From: Roseateles sp049532965
GTDB taxonomy: Bacteria; Pseudomonadota; Gammaproteobacteria; Burkholderiales; Burkholderiaceae_C
Length of the DNA stretch: 64,000 bases
Direction of reading: 5' to 3'
Assembly: GCF_049532965.1 (NCBI RefSeq)
Contig: NZ_CP186694.1
Location: 4,216,001-4,280,000, forward strand
Below, piece by piece: positions 1 through 11,534 of the stretch (its first letter is position 1; the number at the start of each line of letters is the position of its first letter). The notes beneath the pieces were generated by a model. The model saw only the letters and a list, made by a program, of their open reading frames with translations, ran no database searches and was not told where the DNA came from. A program made the translations under genes and the position numbers.

Positions 1-332
1 TCGAACACCAGCCGGTTGTCGTTGACCCATTGGGCCTGCCGGACGTCGGCGTCATCGAACTGCGCAATGCCGACGAACTTGTTGGGCGCGCTCACGTCCG
101 CCACTGCCAGACCGACGCGGCCGGACTGCGTGGGCACCAGCATCGCGATCTTCTTGCCGTTCGGCGAGAGCGTCGGGTTGCGGATCGCCGGCTTGCGGAA
201 GAAGTGCTCTGCAGGGATCTTCGAAGCATCGCCGACGGGAGCGGCTGACTGCGCCATCGAGGGCGTCGACGCGGCGCTGGCCGCGAGCAGCAGGGCCAGC
301 GCCCAGCTGCGGTTCAGGACGGTCATGTTCAT
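1..332 (-). CDS. S9-family (prolyl oligopeptidase-like) peptidase, N-terminus only
   Basis: The gene runs off the left edge of the window, so only about 110 N-terminal residues are visible. Two ATGs lie at the start (332 and 326). They are followed by a hydrophobic signal peptide ending near the residues SMAQS, which implies export to the periplasm. The mature part contains the phrase NPTLSPNGKKIAMLV and then GRVGLAVADV, the start of a beta-propeller as seen in S9 acylaminoacyl/dipeptidyl peptidases. The catalytic domain is outside the window. It lies downstream of the TonB receptor on the same strand (184-base gap with a terminator-like hairpin), so co-function in peptide or nutrient uptake is possible but unproven. 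Confidence 0.7.
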   Translation of the reverse strand, partial: MNMTVLNRSWALALLLAASAASTPSMAQSAAPVGDASKIPAEHFFRKPAIRNPTLSPNGKKIAMLVPTQSGRVGLAVADVSAPNKFVGIAQFDDADVRQAQWVNDNRLVF

Positions 333-468
333 AGCAGACGAATCAGGTGAAAGGCGTGCGACCCGGAGGACGGTGGCCCAGCTTAGCGCCAGTGTTTCGC
401 CGCTCGACCCGTCTCCCTCTCAGGTGGGAGTCCGGCGTTGCCGATCCGTTGGGAGGCGCACGTACCAA

Positions 469-494
469 TGAAAAGAGGGGGCCTGGGCCCCCTC
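469..494 (-). terminator. Rho-independent terminator after the TonB receptor gene
   Basis: Read on the minus strand, a GC-rich hairpin (AGGGGGCCC paired with GGCCCCCT) is followed by CTTTTCATT. It lies just past the TonB receptor stop codon and before the S9 peptidase gene, so the two are probably separate transcripts. Confidence 0.6.
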
Positions 495-516
495 CGCATA
501 CCGATCGACGAATCGA

Positions 517-3054
<2,538 letters not shown>

Positions 3055-3515
3055 GAACACTCCTAGATGACAGGGCCTTGACCCCACTGTCCGCCCTGCG
3101 CTTCATGGGCGGAGCGGGCGGTTTTCCTTGCGTAAGCGGATCGATTGTCGAAAGTGAGCCGTCAGCGTTTGGGCCGGGGTTCCCCCAAGCGACACGCGCC
3201 TGTCACACACTTCAACACGGTGCGTTCACGGAAAATTCTTGGCACGTCAATGACTTAGAGTGACTTTCGGCACCGCATGGATGAGTCGTCACGTAACCAA
3301 CAACCGCTTACACGGCGTGCGCAAGTCGCGCTTCCCGGTGATGTGGACAACATTTCGTCGTCCTTCAGCAACACTCGCCGTGCCTCGGGAAACCCCCATC
3401 CCTGATTCGAAGGGACCATGGCCGCCGAGGAGGCTGCGGCGGACAGACGAAGCGTCCATCCATCCCGGGGCGAAGGGGTCTCCGGCCTTCATGGGGGCGA
3501 AGGCATGATGGCGCC
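3055..3515. other. Intergenic region between receptor and methyltransferase genes
   Basis: This 461-base stretch holds the divergent upstream regions of the TonB receptor (minus) and the methyltransferase (plus). Short ORFs across it lack coding character. I see no convincing promoter boxes, Fur box or riboswitch here. Confidence 0.5.
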
Positions 3516-4520
3516 ATGAACGACGATCCCATCCGCCGCCGCGCCGATATCTGGAGTCAGTATTGGCGGACCGGTGCGGCGCATTCGCTGGGCCAGTCCA
3601 GCAAGGGCTACACCGGCGATATTGCAAGGTACTGGACCGCTGTCTTCGCTGCGCAGCCTCGAGGCGCACGCGTCCTGGACATCGCCAGCGGGAACGGTCC
3701 GCTCCCGCGGCTGATGCTTGGGATGGAGGGCCGTGCCGATCTGCAGTGCGATGCCGTCGATCTTGCGCAGGTGGCGCCCGCGTGGCTGTCGCAAGCTGAC
3801 GCCGAGGACCAGGCCCGCGTTCGATTCCATCCGGGCTGCGACGCGGCCCACTTGCCGTTCGAGCCGGCACGCTTCGATCTGGTCGTCAGCCAATGGGGCC
3901 TGGAGTACACGGATCTTGCGCTCGCCGTGCCGGAGCTGCTGCGCGTGTTGAAGCCGGAAGGCGCGGTGGCACTCGTTGTGCATCACGCCCACGGCCAGCC
4001 GGTGCAATTGGCGAAGGAGGAGTTGGCCCACCTTGACTGGCTGGCCGCGGCCGATGGTCCGCTCACCTGCGCGCGAGCGGTGATTCCGCTGCTCGCTCGG
4101 GCAAGCACCGAGAGCGGCCGCGCCGCTCTGCGAGGCGATCCGGCAGCGGGAGCCCTGCGTGAGCGCTTCAACGCCGCGATGGACGCGCTCGATGCGCGCG
4201 CGGCCGACAGCAGTTGCCCGGATGCGCTCAACGACGCGGCCGATCACCTCGGCGCGCTGCTCGCGCAAGCCGGGAGCGGCGAGGCCGCGGGTGCCTTGCG
4301 AGGACTGGACCAGTTGATCAGCGATCAACGCGATGCCGCGCTCCGCCTGAGCGAGCTGGTCAGCCACGCCATGGACGAGACCGCCGTGCGCCAACTGGCG
4401 CTGACGCTCGCGGGCGGGAACGCCTCCGAGACCCGCGCGCCGGCGCGCTACCGCCTGGGCGAGTTGAGGGCGGACGGGGCGCTGCTCGGATGGACCGTCG
4501 AGGTCACGCGCGCGCCTTGA
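3516..4520 (+). CDS. Class I SAM-dependent methyltransferase
   Basis: Predicted cytoplasmic methyltransferase of 334 residues; substrate unknown. Motif I is visible as VLDIASGNG (about residues 52-60), followed by acidic motif II-like CDAVDL and the post-motif FDLVVSQWGLEYT, characteristic of the methyltransferase_11/25 fold. The C-terminal half is an Ala/Leu-rich helical extension without a recognised domain. The 3' end overlaps the convergent malate synthase gene by 17 bases, so antisense transcription between them is likely. The start ATG at 3516 gives a sensible N-terminus. Confidence 0.8.
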   Translation: MNDDPIRRRADIWSQYWRTGAAHSLGQSSKGYTGDIARYWTAVFAAQPRGARVLDIASGNGPLPRLMLGMEGRADLQCDAVDLAQVAPAWLSQADAEDQARVRFHPGCDAAHLPFEPARFDLVVSQWGLEYTDLALAVPELLRVLKPEGAVALVVHHAHGQPVQLAKEELAHLDWLAAADGPLTCARAVIPLLARASTESGRAALRGDPAAGALRERFNAAMDALDARAADSSCPDALNDAADHLGALLAQAGSGEAAGALRGLDQLISDQRDAALRLSELVSHAMDETAVRQLALTLAGGNASETRAPARYRLGELRADGALLGWTVEVTRAP

Positions 4521-6696
4521 CCTTCCTGCGCCACGCGTGCAGCAGCGGCTCGGTATAGCCGCTCGGCTGCTCGACGCCCTTGAACACCAGGTCGAGCGCG
4601 GCCTGGTAGGCCATGCTGTCGGTCCGGCCGGCCATCGGGCGATAGAGGCGATCTCCGGCGTTCTGTTGATCAACGACAGCCGCCATGCGCTCGAACGTCG
4701 CCCGCACCTGCTGTTCGGTCACGATGCCGTGATGCAGCCAGTTCGCCACATGCTGGCTGGAAATCCGCAGCGTCGCCCGGTCCTCCATCAATCCGACCTG
4801 GTTGATGTCCGGCACCTTCGAGCACCCGACCCCCTGGTCGATCCACCGCACCACGTAGCCCAGGATCCCCTGGATGTTGTTGTCCAGCTCCTGCTGCTTC
4901 TCCTGCTCGGACCAGTTCGGCTCGGCCGCAACCGGGATCGTCAGCAGGCGCTGCAGCAGCTCGGCGCGGTCGACCGACGCGGCTTCGGCCTCGATCTGCT
5001 GCTGCACTTGCGCCACGTTGACCTGGTGGTAGTGCAGCGCATGCAGCGTGGCGGCCGTCGGGCTGGGCACCCACGCGGTGTTGGCGCCCGCCTTCGGATG
5101 GGCGATCTTCTGCTCCAGCATCGCCGCCATCAGGTCCGGCATCGCCCACATGCCCTTGCCGATCTGCGCGCGACCGCGCAGGCCGGCGCTCAGGCCCACC
5201 AGCACGTTGTTGCGCTCGTACGCCTGGATCCAGGCGCTGGCCTTCATGTCGCCCTTGCGCAGCATCGGCCCCGCCAGCATCGCGGTATGCATCTCGTCGC
5301 CCGTGCGGTCCAGGAAGCCCGTGTTGATGAAGGCCACCCGGCTCGGCGCCGCGGCGATGCAGGCCGCCAGGTTGACGCTGGTGCGGCGCTCCTCGTCCAT
5401 GATGCCCAGCTTCACCGTCGAGGCCGGCAGCCCCAGCAGTTCCTCGACGCGCCCGAACAGCTCATTGGCGAAACCCACTTCCGCCGGCCCGTGCATCTTG
5501 GGCTTGACGATGTAGATCGAGCCCTGGCGCGAGTTGCGCAGGCCCGAGCCCGACAGCTGCTTCAGGTCATGGATCGCGATCAGCGTCGTGATCACGGCGT
5601 CCATGATGCCCTCCGGGATTTCCTGGCCGCCATCGAGCAGGATGGCCGGGTTCGTCATCAGGTGGCCGACGTTGCGCACGAACAGCAGGGAGCGGCCCGG
5701 CAGCACGACGTCCTCACTCCCGTTCGCCGCCTTGTAGACGCGGTCCGGATTGAGCCGGCGCACGAAGGTCCGGCCGCCCTTGCTCACTTCCTCGGTCAGC
5801 GAGCCGCGCAGGATGCCCAGCCAGTTGCGATAGGCGAGCAGCTTGTCCTCGGCATCGACGGCCGCGATCGAGTCCTCCAGGTCCAGGATCGTCGACAGCG
5901 CCGATTCCATCAGCAGGTCGGCCACCCCAGCCGCGTCGGTCTTGCCGATCGCCGATGCGCGGTCGATCTGGATCTCGATGTGGAGGCCGTGATGACGCAG
6001 CAGGATCGCCGTCGGCGACGCCGCATCGCCCAGGTAACCGACGAACTGGGCCGGGTCCGCCAGTGCGGCAACGCGTCCATCCTTCAGCGTCACGGCCAGT
6101 GCCGTGCCGTCGACGCGGTAGCCGGCAGCGTCCGCATGCGAGGCGTCGGCCAGCGGCGCGGCCTGGTCCAGCACCTGGCGCGCGAACGCAATCACCTTCG
6201 CACCCCGTGCCGGGTTGTAGGCGCCGACGCGTTCGGCACCGTCGCTCTCGGGGATCGCGTCGGTGCCGTACAGCGCGTCATACAGCGAGCCCCAGCGCGC
6301 GTTCGCCGCATTCAGCGCATAACGTGCATTGAGGATCGGCACCACCAGCTGCGGCCCCGCCTGGGTGGCGAGTTCCGCATCGACATCGGCCGTGGTCGCC
6401 TTCACGTCCGCCGGCACCGGCACCAGGTAGCCGATGCGCTTCAGGAAGTCCTGGTACGCGGCCATGTCCCGGATCGGACCGGGATGGGCGCGGTGCCAGC
6501 CGTCGATCTCCGTCTGCAGCCGATCGCGTTCGGCCAGCAACGCGGCGTTCTTCGGCGCCAGCTCATGTGCCAGCGTGTCGAAGCCCTGCCAGAACGCGGC
6601 CGGCTCGATGCCGGTACCGGGCAGCGCCTCGGTCTCGATGAAACGGGCCAGGGCGGCGTCGACCTGGAGGCGGTGATGTTGGCTGCGTGCGCTCAT
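4504..6696 (-). CDS. glcB: Malate synthase G
   Basis: Condenses glyoxylate with acetyl-CoA to malate in the glyoxylate and glycolate pathways; cytoplasmic. The 730-residue length matches isoform G (about 720). Diagnostic stretches include LESDLL-like LLMESALSTILDLEDS, KMHGPAEVGFANELF, IMDEERRTSVNL and CSKVPDINQVGLMEDR. The ATG at 6696 is preferred over an upstream TTG because it follows GGGAGCC and starts MSARSQH. It is divergent from a LysR regulator with 241 bases between the starts, the usual arrangement for a LysR target gene, so induction by a glyoxylate/glycolate-type effector is plausible. Confidence 0.97.
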   Translation of the reverse strand: MSARSQHHRLQVDAALARFIETEALPGTGIEPAAFWQGFDTLAHELAPKNAALLAERDRLQTEIDGWHRAHPGPIRDMAAYQDFLKRIGYLVPVPADVKATTADVDAELATQAGPQLVVPILNARYALNAANARWGSLYDALYGTDAIPESDGAERVGAYNPARGAKVIAFARQVLDQAAPLADASHADAAGYRVDGTALAVTLKDGRVAALADPAQFVGYLGDAASPTAILLRHHGLHIEIQIDRASAIGKTDAAGVADLLMESALSTILDLEDSIAAVDAEDKLLAYRNWLGILRGSLTEEVSKGGRTFVRRLNPDRVYKAANGSEDVVLPGRSLLFVRNVGHLMTNPAILLDGGQEIPEGIMDAVITTLIAIHDLKQLSGSGLRNSRQGSIYIVKPKMHGPAEVGFANELFGRVEELLGLPASTVKLGIMDEERRTSVNLAACIAAAPSRVAFINTGFLDRTGDEMHTAMLAGPMLRKGDMKASAWIQAYERNNVLVGLSAGLRGRAQIGKGMWAMPDLMAAMLEQKIAHPKAGANTAWVPSPTAATLHALHYHQVNVAQVQQQIEAEAASVDRAELLQRLLTIPVAAEPNWSEQEKQQELDNNIQGILGYVVRWIDQGVGCSKVPDINQVGLMEDRATLRISSQHVANWLHHGIVTEQQVRATFERMAAVVDQQNAGDRLYRPMAGRTDSMAYQAALDLVFKGVEQPSGYTEPLLHAWRRKVKARA

Positions 6697-6863
6697 GGCG
6701 GCTCCCAAGATGCGAAGAATGCGGAAAAGTCGGTTCGACGGGACAGCGTCGGACTGCGGGGCAAGACACGGGCCGGAAAGGAAGCGGGACCGGTCGGGAC
6801 GCTTGACTGTAGGCCGGTCCGCGTGGCCGATTCATGTCGGCGCTGGTCGAAGATCCCTGACTT

Positions 6864-6875
6864 ATTTGCACAAAT
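6864..6875. promoter_or_regulatory. Palindrome ATTTG-CA-CAAAT, candidate LysR operator
   Basis: A perfect 5+5 inverted repeat with a 2-base centre sits between the divergent glcB and lysR-type genes, 62 bases before the regulator start. LysR proteins bind interrupted palindromes in exactly this position, but the pairing with this regulator is inference. Confidence 0.4.
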
Positions 6876-6937
6876 GACAACGCCTAGGGTCGTCATTCAT
6901 TGCCTCCAGCGCGGCAACGGGCCAACAATCGCCGCCC

Positions 6938-7864
6938 ATGGACCGCCTCAAACAGATCGAGTCCTTCGTGCTCGTCGCCACCAAGGGCAGCCTCACGGCC
7001 GCGGCGCACACGGAGGGCGTGGCGCCCGCGGTGATGGGCCGGCGCATCGATGCGCTGGAGGCGCGACTGGGCGTCAAGCTGCTGCTGCGCACGACCCGCA
7101 AGTTGACGCTGACGCATGAAGGCGTCGCCTTCCTCGAGGATTGCCAGCGCCTGCTCGCCGAGTTCGCCAGCGCCGAGGCCAGCGTCAGCGCGGGCGGCGT
7201 CAAGGCCAGCGGCCATCTGCGCATCACCGCGCCCGCCGGCTTCGGCCGGCGCCATGTCGCACCGCTGGTGCCCGAATTCCTCTCCCGTCATCCCGAGGTG
7301 AGCGTGTCGCTGAACCTGAGCGACCGCGTCGTCGACATCGTGAACGAGGGCTTCGACTGCGCGGTACGGGTCGGCGACCTGAGCGACTCGAGCCTGATCA
7401 GCATGCGCCTGGCCGACAACCGCCGGCTGTGCGTCGCCGCGCCGTCCTACCTGAAGCGCGCCGGCACGCCGAAGCATCCGTCCGAGCTGGCGCGGCACGA
7501 GTGCCTGATGCTCAGCTCCGACGCCAGCCAGACGCGCGGCTGGGCGTTCCGCATCGACGGACAGGTCCAGCACCTGCGTCCGACCGGCCGGCTCGATTGC
7601 AGCGACGGCCAGGTACTGCATGACTGGTGCCGGCAGGGCCTCGGCCTGGCGTGGCGCAGCACCTGGGAGGTGGCCGCAGCGATCCGCGCTGGCGAGCTGG
7701 TCAGCGTGCTCGACGACTTCGCCGCGCCGCCCAACGGCATCTTCGCGGTGGTGCCTCAGCGCAAGCACCTGCCGTTGCGGGTGCGGCTCTGGATAGACTT
7801 CCTCAAGGAGCACCACGGCAGCGCCGACTATTGGGCGCGTGCCTCCACCTGGGAGACCCCATGA
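6938..7864 (+). CDS. LysR-family transcriptional regulator
   Basis: 308-residue DNA-binding regulator. The N-terminal winged helix-turn-helix reads MDRLKQIESFVLVATKGSLT followed by AAHTEGVAPAVMGRRIDALEA, and the C-terminal part is a periplasmic-binding-protein-like effector domain (HLRITAPAGFGRRHVAPLVP, VDIVNEGFDCAVRVG). The effector domain resembles the CrgA/AaeR-like subgroup. It is divergent from glcB and its stop overlaps the start of the DUF2214 gene. It therefore probably controls one or both, but the inducer is unknown. Confidence 0.92.
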   Translation: MDRLKQIESFVLVATKGSLTAAAHTEGVAPAVMGRRIDALEARLGVKLLLRTTRKLTLTHEGVAFLEDCQRLLAEFASAEASVSAGGVKASGHLRITAPAGFGRRHVAPLVPEFLSRHPEVSVSLNLSDRVVDIVNEGFDCAVRVGDLSDSSLISMRLADNRRLCVAAPSYLKRAGTPKHPSELARHECLMLSSDASQTRGWAFRIDGQVQHLRPTGRLDCSDGQVLHDWCRQGLGLAWRSTWEVAAAIRAGELVSVLDDFAAPPNGIFAVVPQRKHLPLRVRLWIDFLKEHHGSADYWARASTWETP

Positions 7865-8334
7865 ACCTCGGAGACCCCATGACCCTCGAAGCCCTGCTTG
7901 CCGGCCTGCACATCCTGGCGATCCTCAGCCTGGTCGTGTTCCTGTCCAGCCAGGCCGCGCTGTGCCGCAATGAATGGATGAACGCCTCGGTGGTGCGCCG
8001 CCTGGCACGGCTGGACATGATCTACGGCATGACCGCGGTGGCGGTGCTGCTGACCGGCCTCGCCCGCACCTGGTGGGGCATGAAGGGCCTGGACTGGTAC
8101 TGGCACCAGCCGCTGCTGCACTTCAAGTTCGGGATGTTCGTCGTCATCGGGCTGATCTCGATCAAGCCGACGCTGACCTATCGCCGCTGGGTCAAGGCGC
8201 TCGACGCGCGTCAGGGCCTGCCCGAAGAGCGCGAGGTCCGCGCCACGCGCCGCCTCGTGATGCTGCAGGCTCACCTGCTGATGCTGATCCCGATCGCGGC
8301 GGTGATGCTGGCGCGGGGGGTGATGACGAAGTGA
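7861..8334 (+). CDS. DUF2214 family four-helix membrane protein
   Basis: 157-residue inner-membrane protein with four hydrophobic segments (around LLAGLHILAILSLVVFL, MTAVAVLLTGLARTWW, FKFGMFVVIGLISI and LLMLIPIAAVMLARG). This is the DUF2214 pattern; function unknown. The first ATG (7861) overlaps the regulator stop as ATGA. A second in-frame ATG at 7879 lies in a direct repeat of GGAGACCCCATGA and also has a good ribosome-binding site, so the true start is ambiguous by six codons. Translationally coupled to the LysR gene. Confidence 0.82.
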   Translation: MNLGDPMTLEALLAGLHILAILSLVVFLSSQAALCRNEWMNASVVRRLARLDMIYGMTAVAVLLTGLARTWWGMKGLDWYWHQPLLHFKFGMFVVIGLISIKPTLTYRRWVKALDARQGLPEEREVRATRRLVMLQAHLLMLIPIAAVMLARGVMTK

Positions 8335-8368
8335 GCGCGCTGGCGGCAGTCCGCCGCCGACGCCCCGG

Positions 8369-9799
8369 TCACGCCACGCGGCAGACCTTCAGCATGTTGG
8401 TGCCGCCCGGGAAGCCCATCGGCTCGCCGCAGGTGATCGCGTAGGTGTCGCCCGGCATCAGCACGCCGCGCTCGATCAGCAGGTCCTCGGCAGCCTTGAG
8501 CGCCTGGTCGCGGTCATCGAAGTTGGGCATCAGCAACGGCGTCACGTTGCGGTACAGCGCCATCTTGCGATGCGTCAGCACCTGCGAGGTCAGCGCGTAG
8601 ATCGGCACGTGGATGCGGTGGCGGCTCATCCACAGCGCGGTCGAGCCCGATTCGGTCAGCGCCACGATCGCCTTGCAGCCCAGGTGGTGCGCCGTGAACA
8701 GCGCGCCCATCGCAATCGACTGGTCGATGCGGCCGAACTGGCGGTTCGCGAAGTCGGTGTCGAGCGTCACGAACTCGGCGTTCTCGGCCTCGAGCGCGAT
8801 CGCGGCCATCTGCTGGATGGTCTCGACCGGGAAGCGTCCCGCGGCGGTCTCGGCGCTCAGCATCACGGCATCGGTGCCATCGAGCACGGCGTTGGCCACG
8901 TCGGACACCTCCGCGCGGGTGGGCACCGGGTTCACGATCATCGACTCCATCATCTGCGTCGCGGTGATGCAGACCTTGTCGAGCTCGAGCGCCATCTTGA
9001 TCATGCGCTTCTGCAGCGCGGGCACCGCCGCGTTGCCCACTTCCACGGCGAGGTCGCCGCGCGCGACCATGATGCCGTCGGAGGCCTTCAGGATCGCCTC
9101 CAGGTGCGGGATGGCCTCGTAGCGCTCGATCTTGGCGATCATCCCGGGCTTGTGCCGATAGGGTTCGCCAGCGACGTTGGCCAGCTGGCGCGCCATCTCC
9201 ATGTCGGTGGCGTTCTTGGGGAAGCTCACCGCCAGGTACTCGCACTGGAAGGACATCGCGGTCTTGATGTCCTCCATGTCCTTGCCGGTCAGCGCGGGCG
9301 CGGTCAGCCCGCCGCCCTGCTTGTTGATGCCCTTGTTGTTGGACAGCTCGCCGCCCTGCTTGACGATCGTGTGGACCTGCGAGCCGCGCACCGCCTCGAC
9401 GGTCAGCACCAGCAGGCCATCGTTCAGCAGCAGCGTGTCGCCCGGCTTCACGTCGCGCGGCAGCTCCTTGTAGTCCAGGCCCACGACCATCTCGTTGCCC
9501 GGCTCCGTCCGATCGGCATCGAGCACGAAGGGCGTGCCGTTCACCAGCTCGATCTTGCCGTTCTCGAACTTGCCCACCCGGATCTTGGGGCCCTGCAGGT
9601 CCGCCATGATCGCGACCTGCTTGCCGGCACGGGCCGCCGCCTCGCGGACCATGCGGGCCCGGTCGATGTGATCCTGCGCCTTGCCGTGCGAGAAGTTCAG
9701 CCGCACGACGTCGACGCCGGCCTGGATCATCCGCTCCAGCACCTCGGGGGACGACGACGCGGGACCGAGGGTGGCGACGATCTTGGTGGCTCGGGACAT
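8369..9799 (-). CDS. pyk: Pyruvate kinase
   Basis: Transfers phosphate from phosphoenolpyruvate to ADP in the last step of glycolysis; cytoplasmic tetramer. 476 residues, full length. Visible family signatures are the N-terminal TKIVATLGPASS, DVVRLNFSHG, the metal/substrate segment MIAKIERYEAI, the active-site ARGDLAVEVG and TATQMMESM, with a C-terminal allosteric domain (GCKAIVALTESGSTALWMS). It appears monocistronic, flanked by a convergent DUF2214 gene and a separate PEP-CTERM gene. Confidence 0.97.
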   Translation of the reverse strand: MSRATKIVATLGPASSSPEVLERMIQAGVDVVRLNFSHGKAQDHIDRARMVREAAARAGKQVAIMADLQGPKIRVGKFENGKIELVNGTPFVLDADRTEPGNEMVVGLDYKELPRDVKPGDTLLLNDGLLVLTVEAVRGSQVHTIVKQGGELSNNKGINKQGGGLTAPALTGKDMEDIKTAMSFQCEYLAVSFPKNATDMEMARQLANVAGEPYRHKPGMIAKIERYEAIPHLEAILKASDGIMVARGDLAVEVGNAAVPALQKRMIKMALELDKVCITATQMMESMIVNPVPTRAEVSDVANAVLDGTDAVMLSAETAAGRFPVETIQQMAAIALEAENAEFVTLDTDFANRQFGRIDQSIAMGALFTAHHLGCKAIVALTESGSTALWMSRHRIHVPIYALTSQVLTHRKMALYRNVTPLLMPNFDDRDQALKAAEDLLIERGVLMPGDTYAITCGEPMGFPGGTNMLKVCRVA

Positions 9800-9923
9800 G
9801 ACTTGTCTCTGTCTGAAATTTAGTTACAGCGGCCGATTATGAGCCGCAGAAACGACAGCAGCGCAGTTTCCGAGAGTTACGGCGGAGTTTCCAACGCCGT
9901 CGACCTTGTCCCCGAGGGCCTGA

Positions 9924-10727
9924 TCAGGCCATGCGGACGCCATCGCGGGCGTTGCGGCGCCGGGCGATCAACGCCACACCGCCGAGCCCCAATGCGAACA
10001 GCAGCCAGGTCTGCGGTTCCGGCACGCCGGGGACTGGCACGACCCCGCCTCCGTTGCCACCATTCGGCGGGATCTGCGGGAGGGTGATGATGCCGGGGCC
10101 GCCGATGATCGACGGAATCCCGCCGCCGGGGACAGTGAGGCCACTGCTCGTGCCCGGGGTGGGGCCCGCGAGGCTGGTGTCCGACGTGGCGGTAGGCGGC
10201 AGGCCTGCCGTGCGCGCGAAGCTGCCGGGTTCGCCGCCGGCCTCCTCCGCCGAACCGGCCGCAGGAGGATCGAACATCAGCGGTTCGTCCTCGCCCTTGG
10301 CGGTGCCGCCGGCCGCCGGCTTCAGCGGACCCCGCGCGATGCGGCTGACGTTGCGGCAGACCGTCGGCACCAGGATGCACTGGCCGTCCTCGCAGTAGAC
10401 CAGGCCCCGCTCCAGCGTCTGGTCGCTCCACTTCGACCGCGTGACCGTCCTGCAGACGGAGCCGGCGCCGAAGTGCATGTCGCGGATCTCGGCGCCGTAC
10501 TCGTAGCGGCCTTCGATGCGATCGCGGTGGATATCGACGATCTCGTCGTACTGGCGGGCTGCCATGCGAGCCTTCAGCCGAGCGCGCGTCGCCGCCGGGA
10601 TGTCCTGGTACCGGTCCACGGCAGCGACCAGGTCGCCCATGAACGGGTTCACGCCAGGCTTGTCCCAGGAACAGTTGGGCAGCGTCACCGTGGACGCGGC
10701 CAACGCGAGTGCGGTCACCAACGACAT
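9924..10727 (-). CDS. MHFG-family PEP-CTERM surface protein
   Basis: 267-residue exported protein. It has an N-terminal signal sequence (MSLVTALALAASTVTL), a globular region with four cysteines and the family tag RDMHFGAGSVCR, then a long Gly/Pro-rich low-complexity linker. The C-terminus is a classic PEP-CTERM sorting signal: VPEPQTW, a hydrophobic helix and a basic RRRNARDG tail. PEP-CTERM proteins are cut and sorted by exosortase/archaeosortase-type enzymes, usually with exopolysaccharide production. No exosortase gene is present in this window. Function of the MHFG family is unknown. Confidence 0.85.
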   Translation of the reverse strand: MSLVTALALAASTVTLPNCSWDKPGVNPFMGDLVAAVDRYQDIPAATRARLKARMAARQYDEIVDIHRDRIEGRYEYGAEIRDMHFGAGSVCRTVTRSKWSDQTLERGLVYCEDGQCILVPTVCRNVSRIARGPLKPAAGGTAKGEDEPLMFDPPAAGSAEEAGGEPGSFARTAGLPPTATSDTSLAGPTPGTSSGLTVPGGGIPSIIGGPGIITLPQIPPNGGNGGGVVPVPGVPEPQTWLLFALGLGGVALIARRRNARDGVRMA

Positions 10728-11033
10728 CGACGTTCTCTTTATTCGGCGGCCGCCTCCGCGAGATGCCTCGTCGGGGTCAGGCCTTGCCGGCAGTCCGTCC
10801 TGTATCCATCCGTCGCTTGTTTCGCCGGATGTGACAGGACTGGGCCGCAGTGTAGGGAGCCGAAGGCCGTCGCTGCCGGCCCTCCCCCTCAGCCGGGGGT
10901 ACTGGGGCGCGTGCGTTTTGTCACAGGCGAGCCGCCCTTCGCACAGCGCCTGGGAACAAGCATCGGCGGCAGGGGCAACGGTGGCGGCTGCGGGAATCGC
11001 TGGTATCGTGCGCTCTCTCCCGCCGTCGCCACC
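10728..11033. other. Intergenic region, divergent promoters
   Basis: 306 bases between the PEP-CTERM gene (minus) and the receiver gene (plus). Short ORFs that cross it do not look coding. No clear promoter or operator was recognised. Confidence 0.5.
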
Positions 11034-11411
11034 ATGTCGTCTTCCACCGCCGTCCGCCCCGTCCTCTATGTCGAGGACGACCGCATCAACATCGTGCTGA
11101 TGGAAGAGGTGTTCCGCCTGATGCCGGGTTGGCGGCTGGATGTCGCCGAGACCGGCGCGCAGGCGATGGAGATGCTGTCCCGGGAAACGCCATCGCTGGT
11201 GCTGATGGACATGAACCTGCCGGACATGAACGGCCTAGAGCTGATCGCGCTGGTGCGCGCGCGACCGGAACTGGCGGGCCTGCGCTGCATCGCGCTGTCC
11301 GCGGACGTGATGGACGACCAGCGCCAGCGCGCCCGGGCGGCGGGCTTCCACGATTACTGGCTCAAGCCGATCGACGTGCGGCAACTGCGCGCGGCGCTCG
11401 AGCGGCTCTGA
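11034..11411 (+). CDS. Single-domain response regulator (CheY-like receiver)
   Basis: 125-residue receiver domain with no output domain. Phospho-acceptor motif VLMDMNLPDMNG, acidic pair YVEDD near the N-terminus, the switch Ser in IALSADV and the conserved Lys in YWLKPID are all present, so it should be phosphorylatable. The sequence resembles receivers detached from hybrid kinases (LYVEDDRINIVLMEEVF). There is no kinase beside it. The ATG at 11034 is chosen because it starts immediately before the first beta strand; no strong ribosome-binding site is visible. Confidence 0.85.
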   Translation: MSSSTAVRPVLYVEDDRINIVLMEEVFRLMPGWRLDVAETGAQAMEMLSRETPSLVLMDMNLPDMNGLELIALVRARPELAGLRCIALSADVMDDQRQRARAAGFHDYWLKPIDVRQLRAALERL

Positions 11412-11474
11412 ACTGGACGGCGCGCCGCAGCGCCGAACATCGCCGACGTCGCCGAACCGCTCCGCGCCGGACGC

Positions 11475-11500
11475 AAAAAAGCCCGCTCGCGGCGGGCCTT
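11475..11500 (-). terminator. Rho-independent terminator of the SWIB gene
   Basis: On the minus strand the hairpin GGCCCGC-CGCGA-GCGGGC is followed by six T residues, 35 bases past the SWIB stop codon. Confidence 0.8.
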
Positions 11501-11534
11501 GTCCTGAACATGCGAGGCCTTGCGGCCTCGGGGT

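Noticed and set aside
4537..7119. 860-codon plus-strand frame opposite malate synthase
   Set aside because: Antisense shadow; runs through the divergent promoter region and into the LysR start without any recognisable domain.
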